A stretch of DNA of 64,000 nucleotides from Rhodospirillales bacterium (lineage in GTDB: Bacteria; Pseudomonadota; Alphaproteobacteria; Rhodospirillales; Defluviicoccaceae). The stretch is from the NCBI GenBank assembly GCA_007694935.1, contig REES01000065.1, positions 1-64,000 on the forward strand. Direction: 5' to 3'. Below, one piece after another: positions 46,500 through 54,693 of the stretch (positions are counted from its first letter, which is position 1; each line of letters starts with the position of its first letter). A program made the position numbers and the translations under genes. The notes under the pieces are model-generated. The model saw only the letters and a program-made list of their open reading frames with translations. It did not search any database and was not told the DNA's origin.

Positions 46500-47345
46500 A
46501 TGGCCCGAATCGCGGTGGTGGGGTCGGTCGCAAGCGACGAGGTCATCAAGCTGGACGAGCCGCTGCGCGAGGGGACGCATCTCACCGGCAAGCAGTCCGG
46601 CGCCCGCCTCGGCGGCGGTGCTGCCTGCACCGCGGTACCGCTCGCCTACGCCGGGCACGAGGTGGCGGTGTTCGGCTCCATCGGCCGGGATGACATCGGC
46701 GACGCGCTGCTGGCGGAGCTGGCGGCCACCGGGGTCATCACCGCCCACATCGCCCGCCTGGACCAGCCATCCACCCGCTCGCTGATCCTGCTGGACGGAT
46801 TCGGCGAGCGCACCATCGTCAACCTGCAGCGGACCCACGAGGAACAGCCGCCAGACCGGCTGCTCGGCTGGCACGCCGACTGGGTGTATGTGCGGAGCCG
46901 CCGCCTCGACCTCGCCTCATTGCTGGAACGACAGGCGCGGAGCGCCCGGGTGATCGCCCACGTGCCGCCTTCCGAGGATGGGGCTCGCCCGGCCCACGTC
47001 CTGATCACCTCCGCCTCCGATGTCGGCCCGGAGATCCTGGAGGACCCCTTCGCCGCCGGCCGGCGGATCGCCGGCGACCATCTCCAGTGGATGGTGGTCA
47101 CCCGCGGGGCCCGCGGCGCCGTCGCCCACGGACGTGACGCAGTGCTGGAGGTACCGGCCCGCAAGGTGACGCCGGTGGACACCACCGGCGCCGGTGATTC
47201 GTTCGCTGCCGGTCTCGTCCACGCGCTGGCTGACGGTGCCGAGATGGCTGCCGCTCTCGAGTGCGCCGTCGCCTGGGGTGCCGAGGCGACGCTGTGGGAG
47301 AGTTCGGTGCTGCCGCGGGCGGCGGTGACCGACCTGGTTCAGTAG
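46500..47345 (+). CDS. PfkB-family sugar/nucleoside kinase
   Basis: A 281-residue ribokinase-fold kinase. The N-terminal VVGSVASDEVIKLD and GGGAACTAVPLAYAGHEVAVFGSIGRD match the sugar-binding half; the ATP side has MVVTRGARGAVAHG and DTTGAGDSFAAGLVHAL with the catalytic aspartate. Substrate may be a sugar or nucleoside; nothing in the sequence decides. GGGGAGAGGAG lies before ATG 46500. It is divergent from the MFS carrier and overlaps the convergent CBS gene by 7 nt at the 3' end. Confidence 0.88.
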   Translation: MARIAVVGSVASDEVIKLDEPLREGTHLTGKQSGARLGGGAACTAVPLAYAGHEVAVFGSIGRDDIGDALLAELAATGVITAHIARLDQPSTRSLILLDGFGERTIVNLQRTHEEQPPDRLLGWHADWVYVRSRRLDLASLLERQARSARVIAHVPPSEDGARPAHVLITSASDVGPEILEDPFAAGRRIAGDHLQWMVVTRGARGAVAHGRDAVLEVPARKVTPVDTTGAGDSFAAGLVHALADGAEMAAALECAVAWGAEATLWESSVLPRAAVTDLVQ

Positions 47346-47794
47346 CGGGCGTGGGAGCTGAACAGCCAACCGGTCAGATTGTCGACATCGAGCTGCGCCC
47401 ACTGGTAGAGAAACTCCAGCGCCTCGCGCCGCGCCACCAACCCGGCGAGCTTGCCGTCCTGGACCACCGGCGCATGCCGCACGCCCCGCTCCGCCATCTG
47501 GCGCAGAACCTCCTCGAGCAAGGAATCCACGCCGCAGATCAGAACGTCGCGGGTCATGATGTCGGAAACCTTGATCGCGGCGGCGCCGCCCTCGTGCTGG
47601 CCGACCGCGTAAACGATGTCGCCGAGGGACACGATCCCCGCCACCCGCTGATCGGCATCGACCACGACGGCCACGGAATAACGCTTGCCGCCGGTCAGGT
47701 GGCCGAACCGGCGGGCACACTCGGCCACACTGGTGTCGGGACTGACGGTGAACACCGGCCCGCCATACTTGCCCAGATAGCGCTCGACCTGCAT
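47339..47794 (-). CDS. CBS-domain protein
   Basis: A 151-residue protein made of two CBS domains, which bind adenine nucleotides and regulate partner enzymes or channels. Domain 1: FTVSPDTSVAECARRF to VVVDADQRVAGIVSLGDIVY; domain 2: VSDIMTRDVLICGVDSL to APVVQDGKLAGLVARREALEF. No catalytic domain is attached. The ribosome site GGGAGG (minus strand) lies inside a hairpin: CCTCC at 47814-47818 (plus GGAGG) can pair with it, so translation may be structure-controlled. A possible promoter is TTGCGT-17-TAAAGA at 47882-47910. Confidence 0.88.
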   Translation of the reverse strand: MQVERYLGKYGGPVFTVSPDTSVAECARRFGHLTGGKRYSVAVVVDADQRVAGIVSLGDIVYAVGQHEGGAAAIKVSDIMTRDVLICGVDSLLEEVLRQMAERGVRHAPVVQDGKLAGLVARREALEFLYQWAQLDVDNLTGWLFSSHARY

Positions 47795-47881
47795 CGCTTC
47801 CTCCCTTCATCAAGGAGGCGCTGTCACCTCCCCTGCCGTTGCGATCGCCTCAAGGTCCCCCCTTAAAGCAGGCAGTAATTG

Positions 47882-47910
47882 TCTTTATCCCATGACGCCG
47901 GCTGACGCAA
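47882..47910 (-). promoter_or_regulatory. Putative promoter of the CBS gene
   Basis: On the minus strand TTGCGT (47905-47910) and TAAAGA (47882-47887) are 17 bp apart, 88 nt before the start codon. Weak -10 match. Confidence 0.35.
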
Positions 47911-47930
47911 ACGCCAGGACAGTAGAGAGG

Positions 47931-48782
47931 TCACTTCCCAGTGCCCGCGAGTTCCGAAAGATAGTGGAGGCCGGCGACCGCCCGGCTGCCGTACCAGGAG
48001 ATCCGTTCCCCGTCGATCAACCGGGCCTTGTCGGCGTGTCCGGGGAAGGCCTCCCGGAACGCCGCCAAGTGGCACTCCTTGAACGGAAACGGTTCACTGG
48101 CGAACAGCACCCGATCGCATCGCCGGAGACAGGCCTCGTCGACCTCGATCCGCGGATAGCGGTCCGCCGCCGCATCCGCCACGGTATCCCAGCCGATCAA
48201 GGCGAGCATCCGCGCGATGTAGGTCTCGCGGGAGACGGTCATCCACGGATCCCGCCAGATCAGGTACAGGACCCGCTCCCGGTGGCCCGCCGGACGCCGC
48301 CGCATCAGCTCGTCATAGGCGGCCTCGAACCGACGCGACAGAGCCGCCGCCTGCGCCTCCCGCCGGAACATGGCCCCCATCAGCCGATAGAGCCGGAGAT
48401 TGTCGGCAACCTCGATGGGATGGGTTACCACGACGGTGATGCCCCGGGCTGCGAGTTCCTCCGCCAGCCCCCGGGGGTTTTCATCCACGTTGACGATGGC
48501 ATGGGTCGGGGCCAGCGCCGCCAGCTTGGCCATGTTCACCTGCTTGGTGCCGCCGATGCTCTTGGCCGACCGCACCATCGGCGCGGGATGCACGCAGAAG
48601 GCGGTTCGCCCCACCACCGCCGGCCCCAACCCCAGGTCGAACAGCAGTTCGGTGATGCTCGGCACCAGGGAGACGATCCTGGGCTCCCCGGTCACTGGCT
48701 GATGCGCCACCCCGGCATCGTCGATCACCGCGTCGCCTTTGGGCCGGACCCCGGCGGCCCCTCCCGCCGGTGCCGTCGTCAT
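47931..48782 (-). CDS. BtuF-like helical-backbone metal/corrinoid receptor
   Basis: A 283-residue protein of the periplasmic-binding fold used for B12 and siderophores: RIVSLVPSITELLFDLGLG and VVGRTAFCVHPA at the start, NVDENPRGLAEELAARGITV, RVLYLIWRDPWMTVSRETYIARML and RVLFASEPFPF. No signal peptide is visible before the domain (about 35 loose residues, GVRPKGDAVIDDAG), so it may be cytoplasmic. The family contains cobalamin and metal receptors; a role in B12 is possible since the btu operon is 6 kb away. ATG 48782 is the best start; no strong ribosome site. Confidence 0.82.
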   Translation of the reverse strand: MTTAPAGGAAGVRPKGDAVIDDAGVAHQPVTGEPRIVSLVPSITELLFDLGLGPAVVGRTAFCVHPAPMVRSAKSIGGTKQVNMAKLAALAPTHAIVNVDENPRGLAEELAARGITVVVTHPIEVADNLRLYRLMGAMFRREAQAAALSRRFEAAYDELMRRRPAGHRERVLYLIWRDPWMTVSRETYIARMLALIGWDTVADAAADRYPRIEVDEACLRRCDRVLFASEPFPFKECHLAAFREAFPGHADKARLIDGERISWYGSRAVAGLHYLSELAGTGK

Positions 48783-48938
48783 GGCCGCTTGCCGCCCGGC
48801 CCGGAGGCCGCCGCCACAAGCATCCCGGAATGGTGCCGGGTGTGACGCCCGTTACAGACGACCATGAAGTCGATCCCTATGCTCGTGACTGGATGGCTTG
48901 CCATCCGGAGTTCTCCCTTCCCTCAAGAACATCAACTC

Positions 48939-48968
48939 GGGGCCGGTGGCGACGCCGGCCCCCTTCTT
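48939..48968 (+). terminator. Plus-strand intrinsic terminator of an unknown short transcript
   Basis: GGGGCCGG (48939-48946) pairs with CCGGCCCC (48955-48962), followed by CTTCTT. It lies in the 400-nt gap between two genes, with no plus-strand gene just upstream, so it may end a small RNA from about 48.8 kb. Nothing else in 48783-48938 is recognisable. Confidence 0.5.
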
Positions 48969-49026
48969 GGTGTGCATCACCTCCGCTATCCCGGCCTGCC
49001 TGTCTTGCCCCGCCATTGCCCCGTTC

Positions 49027-49056
49027 TTGCCAGGTGCGCGGGCTAAGGTCTATAAG
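49027..49056 (+). promoter_or_regulatory. Putative sigma-70 promoter of ndk
   Basis: TTGCCA at 49027-49032 and TATAAG at 49051-49056 are 18 bp apart, a good visual match. It would give an ndk leader of about 120 nt. Confidence 0.5.
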
Positions 49057-49066
49057 GCGCCCGCCG

Positions 49067-49107
49067 GGTCATCCGGGGGAGCCGCCACGTGGGGTGGCGG
49101 CATGACC
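49067..49107 (+). promoter_or_regulatory. Hairpin in the ndk leader
   Basis: GCCGCCAC (49081-49088) pairs with GTGGCGGC (49094-49101); GGTCAT (49067-49072) can pair with ATGACC (49102-49107) as an outer stem. There is no T-run, so it is a leader structure, not a terminator. Confidence 0.45.
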
Positions 49108-49182
49108 GGGTAGTTCACATCGGAACGATTGCCCCGGGGATGACACGCCCAGCCTGACCATGAAAAGGGGAGAACGTCGACC

Positions 49183-49605
49183 ATGGCTGTCGCCAGAACC
49201 TTGTCCATCATCAAGCCCGACGCCACCGCACGCAACATCACCGGCAAGATCAACGCCCTGCTGGAGGAGGGCGGCCTCCGCATCGTCGCCCAGAAGCGTC
49301 TCCGCCTGACCAAGGCGCAGGCGCAGGCGTTCTACGACGTTCACCGTGAGCGCGCCTTCTATGATGAACTCTGCGAGTACATGATCTCCGGTCCGGTGGT
49401 CGTCCAGGTGCTGGAAGGCGAGGATGCGGTTCAGCGCAACCGCAAGATAATGGGCGCGACCAACCCGGCCAGCGCCGATGAGGGCACCATTCGCAAGGCC
49501 TTCGGCCAGAACGTCCAGGAGAACTCGGTCCACGGCTCCGACTCGCCGGAGAATGCCGACAAGGAAATCCGGTTCTTCTTCAGCGAGATCGAACTGGCCG
49601 GCTGA
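49183..49605 (+). CDS. ndk: Nucleoside diphosphate kinase
   Basis: Ndk, 140 residues, moves phosphate from ATP to other nucleoside diphosphates through a phosphohistidine. [13 protein letters not shown] opens the fold, [29 protein letters not shown] binds nucleotide, and [20 protein letters not shown] holds the active histidine. ATG 49183 has GGGGAG 10 nt upstream. It has its own promoter and leader hairpin (49027-49107) and converges on purN. Confidence 0.97.
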   Translation: MAVARTLSIIKPDATARNITGKINALLEEGGLRIVAQKRLRLTKAQAQAFYDVHRERAFYDELCEYMISGPVVVQVLEGEDAVQRNRKIMGATNPASADEGTIRKAFGQNVQENSVHGSDSPENADKEIRFFFSEIELAG

Positions 49606-49655
49606 ACCCGCGCAGACCCACGGCAGCGGCACCGGCCGACGGGCGCTGTCGCTGC

Positions 49656-50357
49656 TCAGCGCGCCTTCGCGTCGTGAGGGTTCCGGCTGCCCCTGGGTCC
49701 GTGGCGATGCAGGATCGGGCTGATCAGGGCGCCCCTCGGTGCACTCGCCCCTTGCGCCACCACCCGATCCTGCACCACCCGCACCCGGGACTCGGCGATC
49801 ATGCGCACGGCCAGCGCGTAGATGGTGTGCTCCTCCCGGAGCACCCGCTCAGCCAGGGATTCGGCATCGTCGTCAAGCGCCACCGGCACCACCGCCTGGG
49901 CAATGATCGGGCCGTCATCCATCGCCGGACGGACGAAGTGGACCGTGCACCCGGTGAACCGGGCGCCGTACTCCAGTACCCGTTCATGGGTGTGCAAGCC
50001 GCGAAACGCCGGCAACAGAGACGGGTGGATATTGATCAGCCGGTCCCACCAGCGGTTCACAAAGTTCTCGGTCAGCAGGCGCATGAACCCGGCGAGGCAC
50101 ACCAGTTCCACCCCGGCCCGCTTCAGCGACTGGTGCAGTTCGTCCTCGAAGCGCTCCCGGTCGGGGAAATCGCGATGGTGGATTACCTGCACCGGTATCC
50201 CCGCTTCCTCCGCGTACCCAAGGCCCCCTGCCCCCGGCAGGTTGGCAATCACCAGCACGATCTCCGCCGGGAAGTCGTCACCCTTGCAAGCGTCGATCAG
50301 CGCCTTGAGATTGCTCCCCCGCCCCGAGATCAGCACGCCGAGCTTCAGCTTCGCCAT
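49656..50357 (-). CDS. purN: Phosphoribosylglycinamide formyltransferase
   Basis: PurN, 233 residues, adds the formyl group from 10-formyltetrahydrofolate to GAR in purine synthesis. [19 protein letters not shown] opens the fold; [16 protein letters not shown] and [20 protein letters not shown] carry the Asn-His catalytic pair; [19 protein letters not shown] holds the Asp. The C-terminal 25 residues beyond the family end are loose (for example [15 protein letters not shown]). Its ATG overlaps the purM 3' end by 13 nt, so the two are coupled. Confidence 0.95.
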   Translation of the reverse strand: MAKLKLGVLISGRGSNLKALIDACKGDDFPAEIVLVIANLPGAGGLGYAEEAGIPVQVIHHRDFPDRERFEDELHQSLKRAGVELVCLAGFMRLLTENFVNRWWDRLINIHPSLLPAFRGLHTHERVLEYGARFTGCTVHFVRPAMDDGPIIAQAVVPVALDDDAESLAERVLREEHTIYALAVRMIAESRVRVVQDRVVAQGASAPRGALISPILHRHGPRGSRNPHDAKAR

Positions 50358-51409
50358 GCCCGTTCCGTCCCGTCCAGGGTGACACCCGCACCGCCATCCC
50401 CGCGCCGGACGATGTGGCCGACCGCGAACACCCGTTCCCCCGCCGCCTCCAGCACCGATTTAACACTCTCGGCCCGATCCGGAGACACCACCGCCAGCAT
50501 GCCGAGCCCGCAATTGAAGGTGCGGGCGAGTTCCGGATCGGCAACACTGCCGGCCTCGGCCAGCCACCGGAACACCGGCGGCAGCGGCCACGCGGTGGTA
50601 TCGATCACTGCTGCGAGCCCTGCCGGCAAGACCCGAGGCAGGTTGTCGATCAATCCGCCGCCGGTGATGTGGGCCAGCGCCTTGACCCCGCCCGCCCGGA
50701 TCGCATCCAGGCAGCTTCTGACATAGATCCGCGTCGGCTCCAGCAGGCTGTCGCCGAGCCTGCTCGATGGATCGAACGGCGCCGGCGCCTCCAGATCGGC
50801 GCCGATCCGCGTGAGGATCCGGCGCACCAGCGAGAAGCCGTTGGCGTGCAGGCCACTGGAGGCGAGACCGAGGATCATGTCCCCTGCCGCCGTCGTGACC
50901 CCTGTCAGCACCGCATCGCGCTCGACCGCGCCGACGGCGAACCCGGCGAGGTCATACTCGCCTTCCCCGTACATGCCCGGCATTTCCGCCGTTTCGCCGC
51001 CGATGAGAGCGCAGCCGGCCAGCCGGCAGCCTTCCGCCATGCCGGCGACGACCAGGGCGGCGCGCCCCACGTCGAGTTGTCCGGTGGCGAAATAGTCGAG
51101 GAAGAACAAGGGCTCGGCCCCCTGCACCACCAGGTCGTTCACGCACATGGCGACAAGGTCGATGCCGATGGTGTCGTGACGGTCCCGCGCCTGGGCAAGC
51201 TTCAGCTTGGTGCCGACGCCGTCGGTGGTGGCCACCAGGATGGGTTCGCGATAACCGCAAGCGGCCGGGTCGAACAGGGCGCCGAATCCACCGATGGCGG
51301 AGGCGACGCCGGGGCGATGGGTGGACCGCGCCAGCGGCTTGATCGCCTCCACCAGCGCCAGCCCGGCATCGATGTCGACCCCGGCGCGTCGATAGGTCTC
51401 CCCGCTAAT
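50345..51409 (-). CDS. purM: Phosphoribosylformylglycinamidine cyclo-ligase, ATT start
   Basis: PurM, 354 residues, closes FGAM to AIR in purine synthesis. Core motifs: [71 protein letters not shown] and [12 protein letters not shown]. No ATG, GTG or TTG lies between an upstream ATG at 51487 (inside the divergent gene's leader) and the conserved body; the codon at the family start is ATT at 51409, 5 nt after GGGGAGG. I infer it initiates there, as infC does in E. coli. Its other in-frame choice would add 26 poor residues. Confidence 0.9.
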   Translation of the reverse strand: MSGETYRRAGVDIDAGLALVEAIKPLARSTHRPGVASAIGGFGALFDPAACGYREPILVATTDGVGTKLKLAQARDRHDTIGIDLVAMCVNDLVVQGAEPLFFLDYFATGQLDVGRAALVVAGMAEGCRLAGCALIGGETAEMPGMYGEGEYDLAGFAVGAVERDAVLTGVTTAAGDMILGLASSGLHANGFSLVRRILTRIGADLEAPAPFDPSSRLGDSLLEPTRIYVRSCLDAIRAGGVKALAHITGGGLIDNLPRVLPAGLAAVIDTTAWPLPPVFRWLAEAGSVADPELARTFNCGLGMLAVVSPDRAESVKSVLEAAGERVFAVGHIVRRGDGGAGVTLDGTERAWRS

Positions 51410-51490
51410 GGCTTCCTCCCCTTGGCCATCGTGATAGACTGGCGCCGGTCGCGCGCCGGCGCGAACATACTGGATCGGAGACCGCATGCA

Positions 51491-52618
51491 ATGAGCGAGA
51501 CGCTGCGAGCGTTCCGCCTCGCGCCCCTCCTGGTGCTGGTCGCGCTGATGTTGACGACACTTCCGCTTGCCTTGCCTGCCGGCGCCGACACCATCACGGT
51601 GACGGGGATCGCTGTCGACGTCACCGCCGAATCGGCTGCCACCGCCCGGGACTCCGCCATCGTCCAGGCGCATCGCCAGGCATTCCGTCAGGCCGTCGGG
51701 GAATTATCGCCGGGCGCGTCGGTCCCCGACGTCTCCGACGACCGTATCGCCTCGCTGGTTCAGGATTTCTCGATCCTGCAGGAACGATCATCGGCGGTCC
51801 GCTACCTGGGAACGTTCGAGTTCCGCTTCGATGCGGCGGGATTGCGGCGGCTGTTGGGTCAACACGACCTGCCGGTAGCGGCACCCGCAGATCCCGTTGT
51901 GGTGGTGCCGGTCTATCGCGCCGGCGAGACGATGACGCTGTGGGATGAGCCGAATCCGTGGCGGCGGGCCTGGGACGTGCAGCAGGCGACGGGAGGAGTG
52001 GTACCCATCATGGTGCCTCTTGGCGATCTCGGTGATGTTGCGACCCTTGCGGCCGAAGAGGCAGTCGCCGGCGACCTCGCCCGCCTCACCACCCTGGCGG
52101 CACGCTATGGTGCTGCGGCCGCGCTGGTGGTCGAGGCGGCCACGGAGGGCCACCCGCCGGGGGAAGGCGATGAGCTCACCGTGAGCGCCACCCGGTTCGG
52201 CGCCCGGGGACCCGACTTCCGCACCACCAAGTCGCTTCGGCGCGACGCGGGGGAGGCTGTGGACGCCCTGTTCGGCCGCGCCGCTGCGGCAGTCCTGGAA
52301 GACCTGCGGACCTGGTGGGTGCAGCCCGACCGCATGGCGGCGGCGGCAGGTCCGGCAGCGGTGCTGGCGGTGCGCATTCCGGTGCAGGATCTCCGCGACT
52401 GGGTCAATGTGCGCCAGCGCTTGTCCGGGGCGCCGGCGGTCCAGGACCTGGAGGTGGTGGTCCTGACTCGTCAGGAAGTTCGCGCCAACCTTCGCTATTC
52501 TGGTGACATCGAGCAGTTGAGAACCAGCCTGCAGCAGTGGGACATCGACCTCTATGACGACCCGGACGGCGCCGGCTGGACGGTTCGAACCGCATCGCCG
52601 GACGCCCCCTCCCGCTGA
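51491..52618 (+). CDS. DUF2066 domain-containing exported protein
   Basis: A 375-residue protein with a signal peptide ([22 protein letters not shown]) and the DUF2066 domain: [54 protein letters not shown], and a long alpha/beta remainder. Function is unknown, but in alphaproteobacteria it stands, as here, between purM-purN and a permease-hdaA pair. The ribosome site GGAG is 5 nt before an ATG-CAA-TGA mini-frame at 51486-51494 and 10 nt before the true ATG, which overlaps the mini-frame's stop. Divergent from purM, 81 nt apart. Confidence 0.87.
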   Translation: MSETLRAFRLAPLLVLVALMLTTLPLALPAGADTITVTGIAVDVTAESAATARDSAIVQAHRQAFRQAVGELSPGASVPDVSDDRIASLVQDFSILQERSSAVRYLGTFEFRFDAAGLRRLLGQHDLPVAAPADPVVVVPVYRAGETMTLWDEPNPWRRAWDVQQATGGVVPIMVPLGDLGDVATLAAEEAVAGDLARLTTLAARYGAAAALVVEAATEGHPPGEGDELTVSATRFGARGPDFRTTKSLRRDAGEAVDALFGRAAAAVLEDLRTWWVQPDRMAAAAGPAAVLAVRIPVQDLRDWVNVRQRLSGAPAVQDLEVVVLTRQEVRANLRYSGDIEQLRTSLQQWDIDLYDDPDGAGWTVRTASPDAPSR

Positions 52619-52654
52619 ACCCCGGTCCGTCACAACCCTGGTACCTGGCCGACC

Positions 52655-53764
52655 GTGTCCGCCAATCGCCGATCGCTGCTCCCCTGGATCCTGATCGCGG
52701 TCATCGCCGCCGCGCTCCTGTATCTGCTGCGGGGCGCCATCTGGCCGTTTCTGGCTGGGATGGCCATCGCCTACCTGTTCGATCCTGTCGCCGACCGGCT
52801 CGAGCGGCTGGGCCTGCCGCGGAGCGCCGCCGCCGCGGTGATCGTGATCACCGTGGTAATCTTCCTGATTGCCGTGGCGGTGATCCTGGGGCCGCTGCTG
52901 CTGGGTCAGCTCACCGGGTTGCTGTCCCGCGCGCCCCGCTACTTCGACCAGCTCACGGAGTTTGCCCGCCCCCTCGTGGCAACCATTCGCGAGCGGCTCG
53001 GCGACCAGGATCTCGCCCGCCTGCAGGACGTCATCCAGGAGCAATCGGGCGAGGTGGTGGCTTGGCTCGGCCGGGTCATTGCCGGCATTCTCACCAGCGG
53101 TCTGGTGCTTTTCCAGCTCCTCTCCGTACTGGTGATCATGCCGCTGATCGCCTTCTTCCTGCTGCGCGACTGGGACCGGATCATCGCCTACATCGATTCC
53201 CTGGTCCCCCCGCGCATCGTCGGCGAGGTGCGCATCCAGGCCCAGGAGATCGACCACCGGCTTGCCGCCTACCTCCGCGGCATGAGCCTGATGTGCCTGA
53301 TGCTGGCCGCCTGGTACGGCACCATGCTGTCCATCCTGGGGCTGGATTTCGGGCTGGTGGTGGGTATCGGCGCCGGCCTGATCTCGTTCATTCCCTACGT
53401 CGGCACGGCGGTCGGTATAGGCGCGGCCATGGGCATTGCGATCGCACAGTTCTCCGACTGGCTTCCGGTGCTGGGCGTGGCCGCGGTGTTCCTGGTCGGC
53501 CAAGTGGTCCAGGATTACGTCCTGTATCCGAAGCTGCTGGGTGACCGCGTCGGCCTGCACCCTGCGTGGGTTCTGTTCGCGCTGATTGCCGGCGGCTCGC
53601 TGCTGGGATTCACCGGGGTGCTGCTGGCCATCCCCGCGGCAGCGGTGATCGGGGTGCTGGCCCGGCATGCCATCCGGCGCTATCGTGCGAGCGGCCTTTA
53701 CGGCCCGGCCGGCGCCTCAGCCGGCGACTCCGGGCGATCTCCGACAAAGGTTCCGGAACCGTGA
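52655..53764 (+). CDS. AI-2E family transporter (PerM-like)
   Basis: A 369-residue permease of the AI-2E/PerM family with about eight membrane helices. LPWILIAVIAAALLYLLRGAIWPF opens it; MAIAYLFDPVADRLERLGLPRSAAA is the family's first signature, later VAWLGRVIAGILTSGLVLFQLLSVLVIMPLIAFFLLRDW and VGTAVGIGAAMGIAIAQF follow. Substrate is uncertain: some members export AI-2, others are Na/H antiporters. GTG start. Its stop overlaps the hdaA GTG (GTGA). Confidence 0.9.
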   Translation: MSANRRSLLPWILIAVIAAALLYLLRGAIWPFLAGMAIAYLFDPVADRLERLGLPRSAAAAVIVITVVIFLIAVAVILGPLLLGQLTGLLSRAPRYFDQLTEFARPLVATIRERLGDQDLARLQDVIQEQSGEVVAWLGRVIAGILTSGLVLFQLLSVLVIMPLIAFFLLRDWDRIIAYIDSLVPPRIVGEVRIQAQEIDHRLAAYLRGMSLMCLMLAAWYGTMLSILGLDFGLVVGIGAGLISFIPYVGTAVGIGAAMGIAIAQFSDWLPVLGVAAVFLVGQVVQDYVLYPKLLGDRVGLHPAWVLFALIAGGSLLGFTGVLLAIPAAAVIGVLARHAIRRYRASGLYGPAGASAGDSGRSPTKVPEP

Positions 53765-54444
53765 GCGCCGGCAACCAGTTGCTTTTGGACCTGTTGCAGC
53801 CACCCGCGCTGGGCGCCGAGGATTTCCTTGTCGCCGGTCCGAACCGGGAGGCCGCCTCCTGGATCCGGAGTTGGCCGGACTGGCCGGCGCCCATCCTGGT
53901 GATCCATGGCCCGCCCGGCTGCGGCAAGACCCATCTCCTTCGTGTTTTCCAGGCCTGCACCGGGGCTCGCAACCTGAGTCTGACCAACGTCGGCGATCCG
54001 GAATGGACGCGCGCACTCGACTCCGTGCCGGCGCTGGTGCTCGACGACGCCGACAGCCGGCTCTCGCCGGCGACCGAGGAGCCGCTCCTCCACGCCTGCA
54101 ACGCCATCCACGAGGCCGGCCGGCACCTCCTGTTGACCGGCCAGGCTCCGCCGGCGCAATGGCCGGTGGCACTGCCCGACCTGCACTCCCGCCTGGCCGC
54201 GTCCATGGCTGTCCCCATCGGCCCGCCCGACGACGGGCTGCTGCGCGGGCTCCTGGTCAAGCTGTTCGCCGACCGTGGGCTCCGGGTGGATGAAAGCGTG
54301 ATCAGCTACCTGATCCCGCGCCTGGAGCGCACTTTCGAAGCGGCCCGCACCGTGGTCAGCGAGATCGATGCCGCCGCTGCCCGCGACCACCGCCGCATCA
54401 CCGTGCGGCTGGTGAGGACTCTCCTGCCCGCCCCCCCGCCGTGA
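53761..54444 (+). CDS. hdaA: DnaA regulatory inactivator (HdaA)
   Basis: A 227-residue DnaA-like ATPase that, with the sliding clamp, makes DnaA hydrolyse ATP and prevents over-initiation. NQLLLDLLQPPALGAEDFLV is the clamp-binding end; VIHGPPGCGKTHLLRVF is Walker A, ALVLDDADS is Walker B, and SYLIPRLERTFEAARTVV is the sensor-2 region. It lacks a DNA-binding domain, which separates it from DnaA. The GTG start overlaps the upstream permease stop by four bases. Confidence 0.92.
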   Translation: MSAGNQLLLDLLQPPALGAEDFLVAGPNREAASWIRSWPDWPAPILVIHGPPGCGKTHLLRVFQACTGARNLSLTNVGDPEWTRALDSVPALVLDDADSRLSPATEEPLLHACNAIHEAGRHLLLTGQAPPAQWPVALPDLHSRLAASMAVPIGPPDDGLLRGLLVKLFADRGLRVDESVISYLIPRLERTFEAARTVVSEIDAAAARDHRRITVRLVRTLLPAPPP

Positions 54445-54693
54445 TCGCCGCCATCTCCCGATCGGCGTGTCCCCGACCGGGGGTGGTGCTGCCTTGCCCG
54501 CCGGCTCGCACGCGATGGGATAGCCGGAATTGGCGCGAGAAAGCACTGGCATTCAGGGCGGGAGATACGATCTGACAGACTGGACACCACGGTCTTCCCA
54601 ACCGTCGCTTGGCCAATGCGGACCGGCTCCGGCGGCGGCGGGCCCACCGGGCCCCTGAAACAACAATCATAACGTGGCGAGGAGAGTCCGTTC

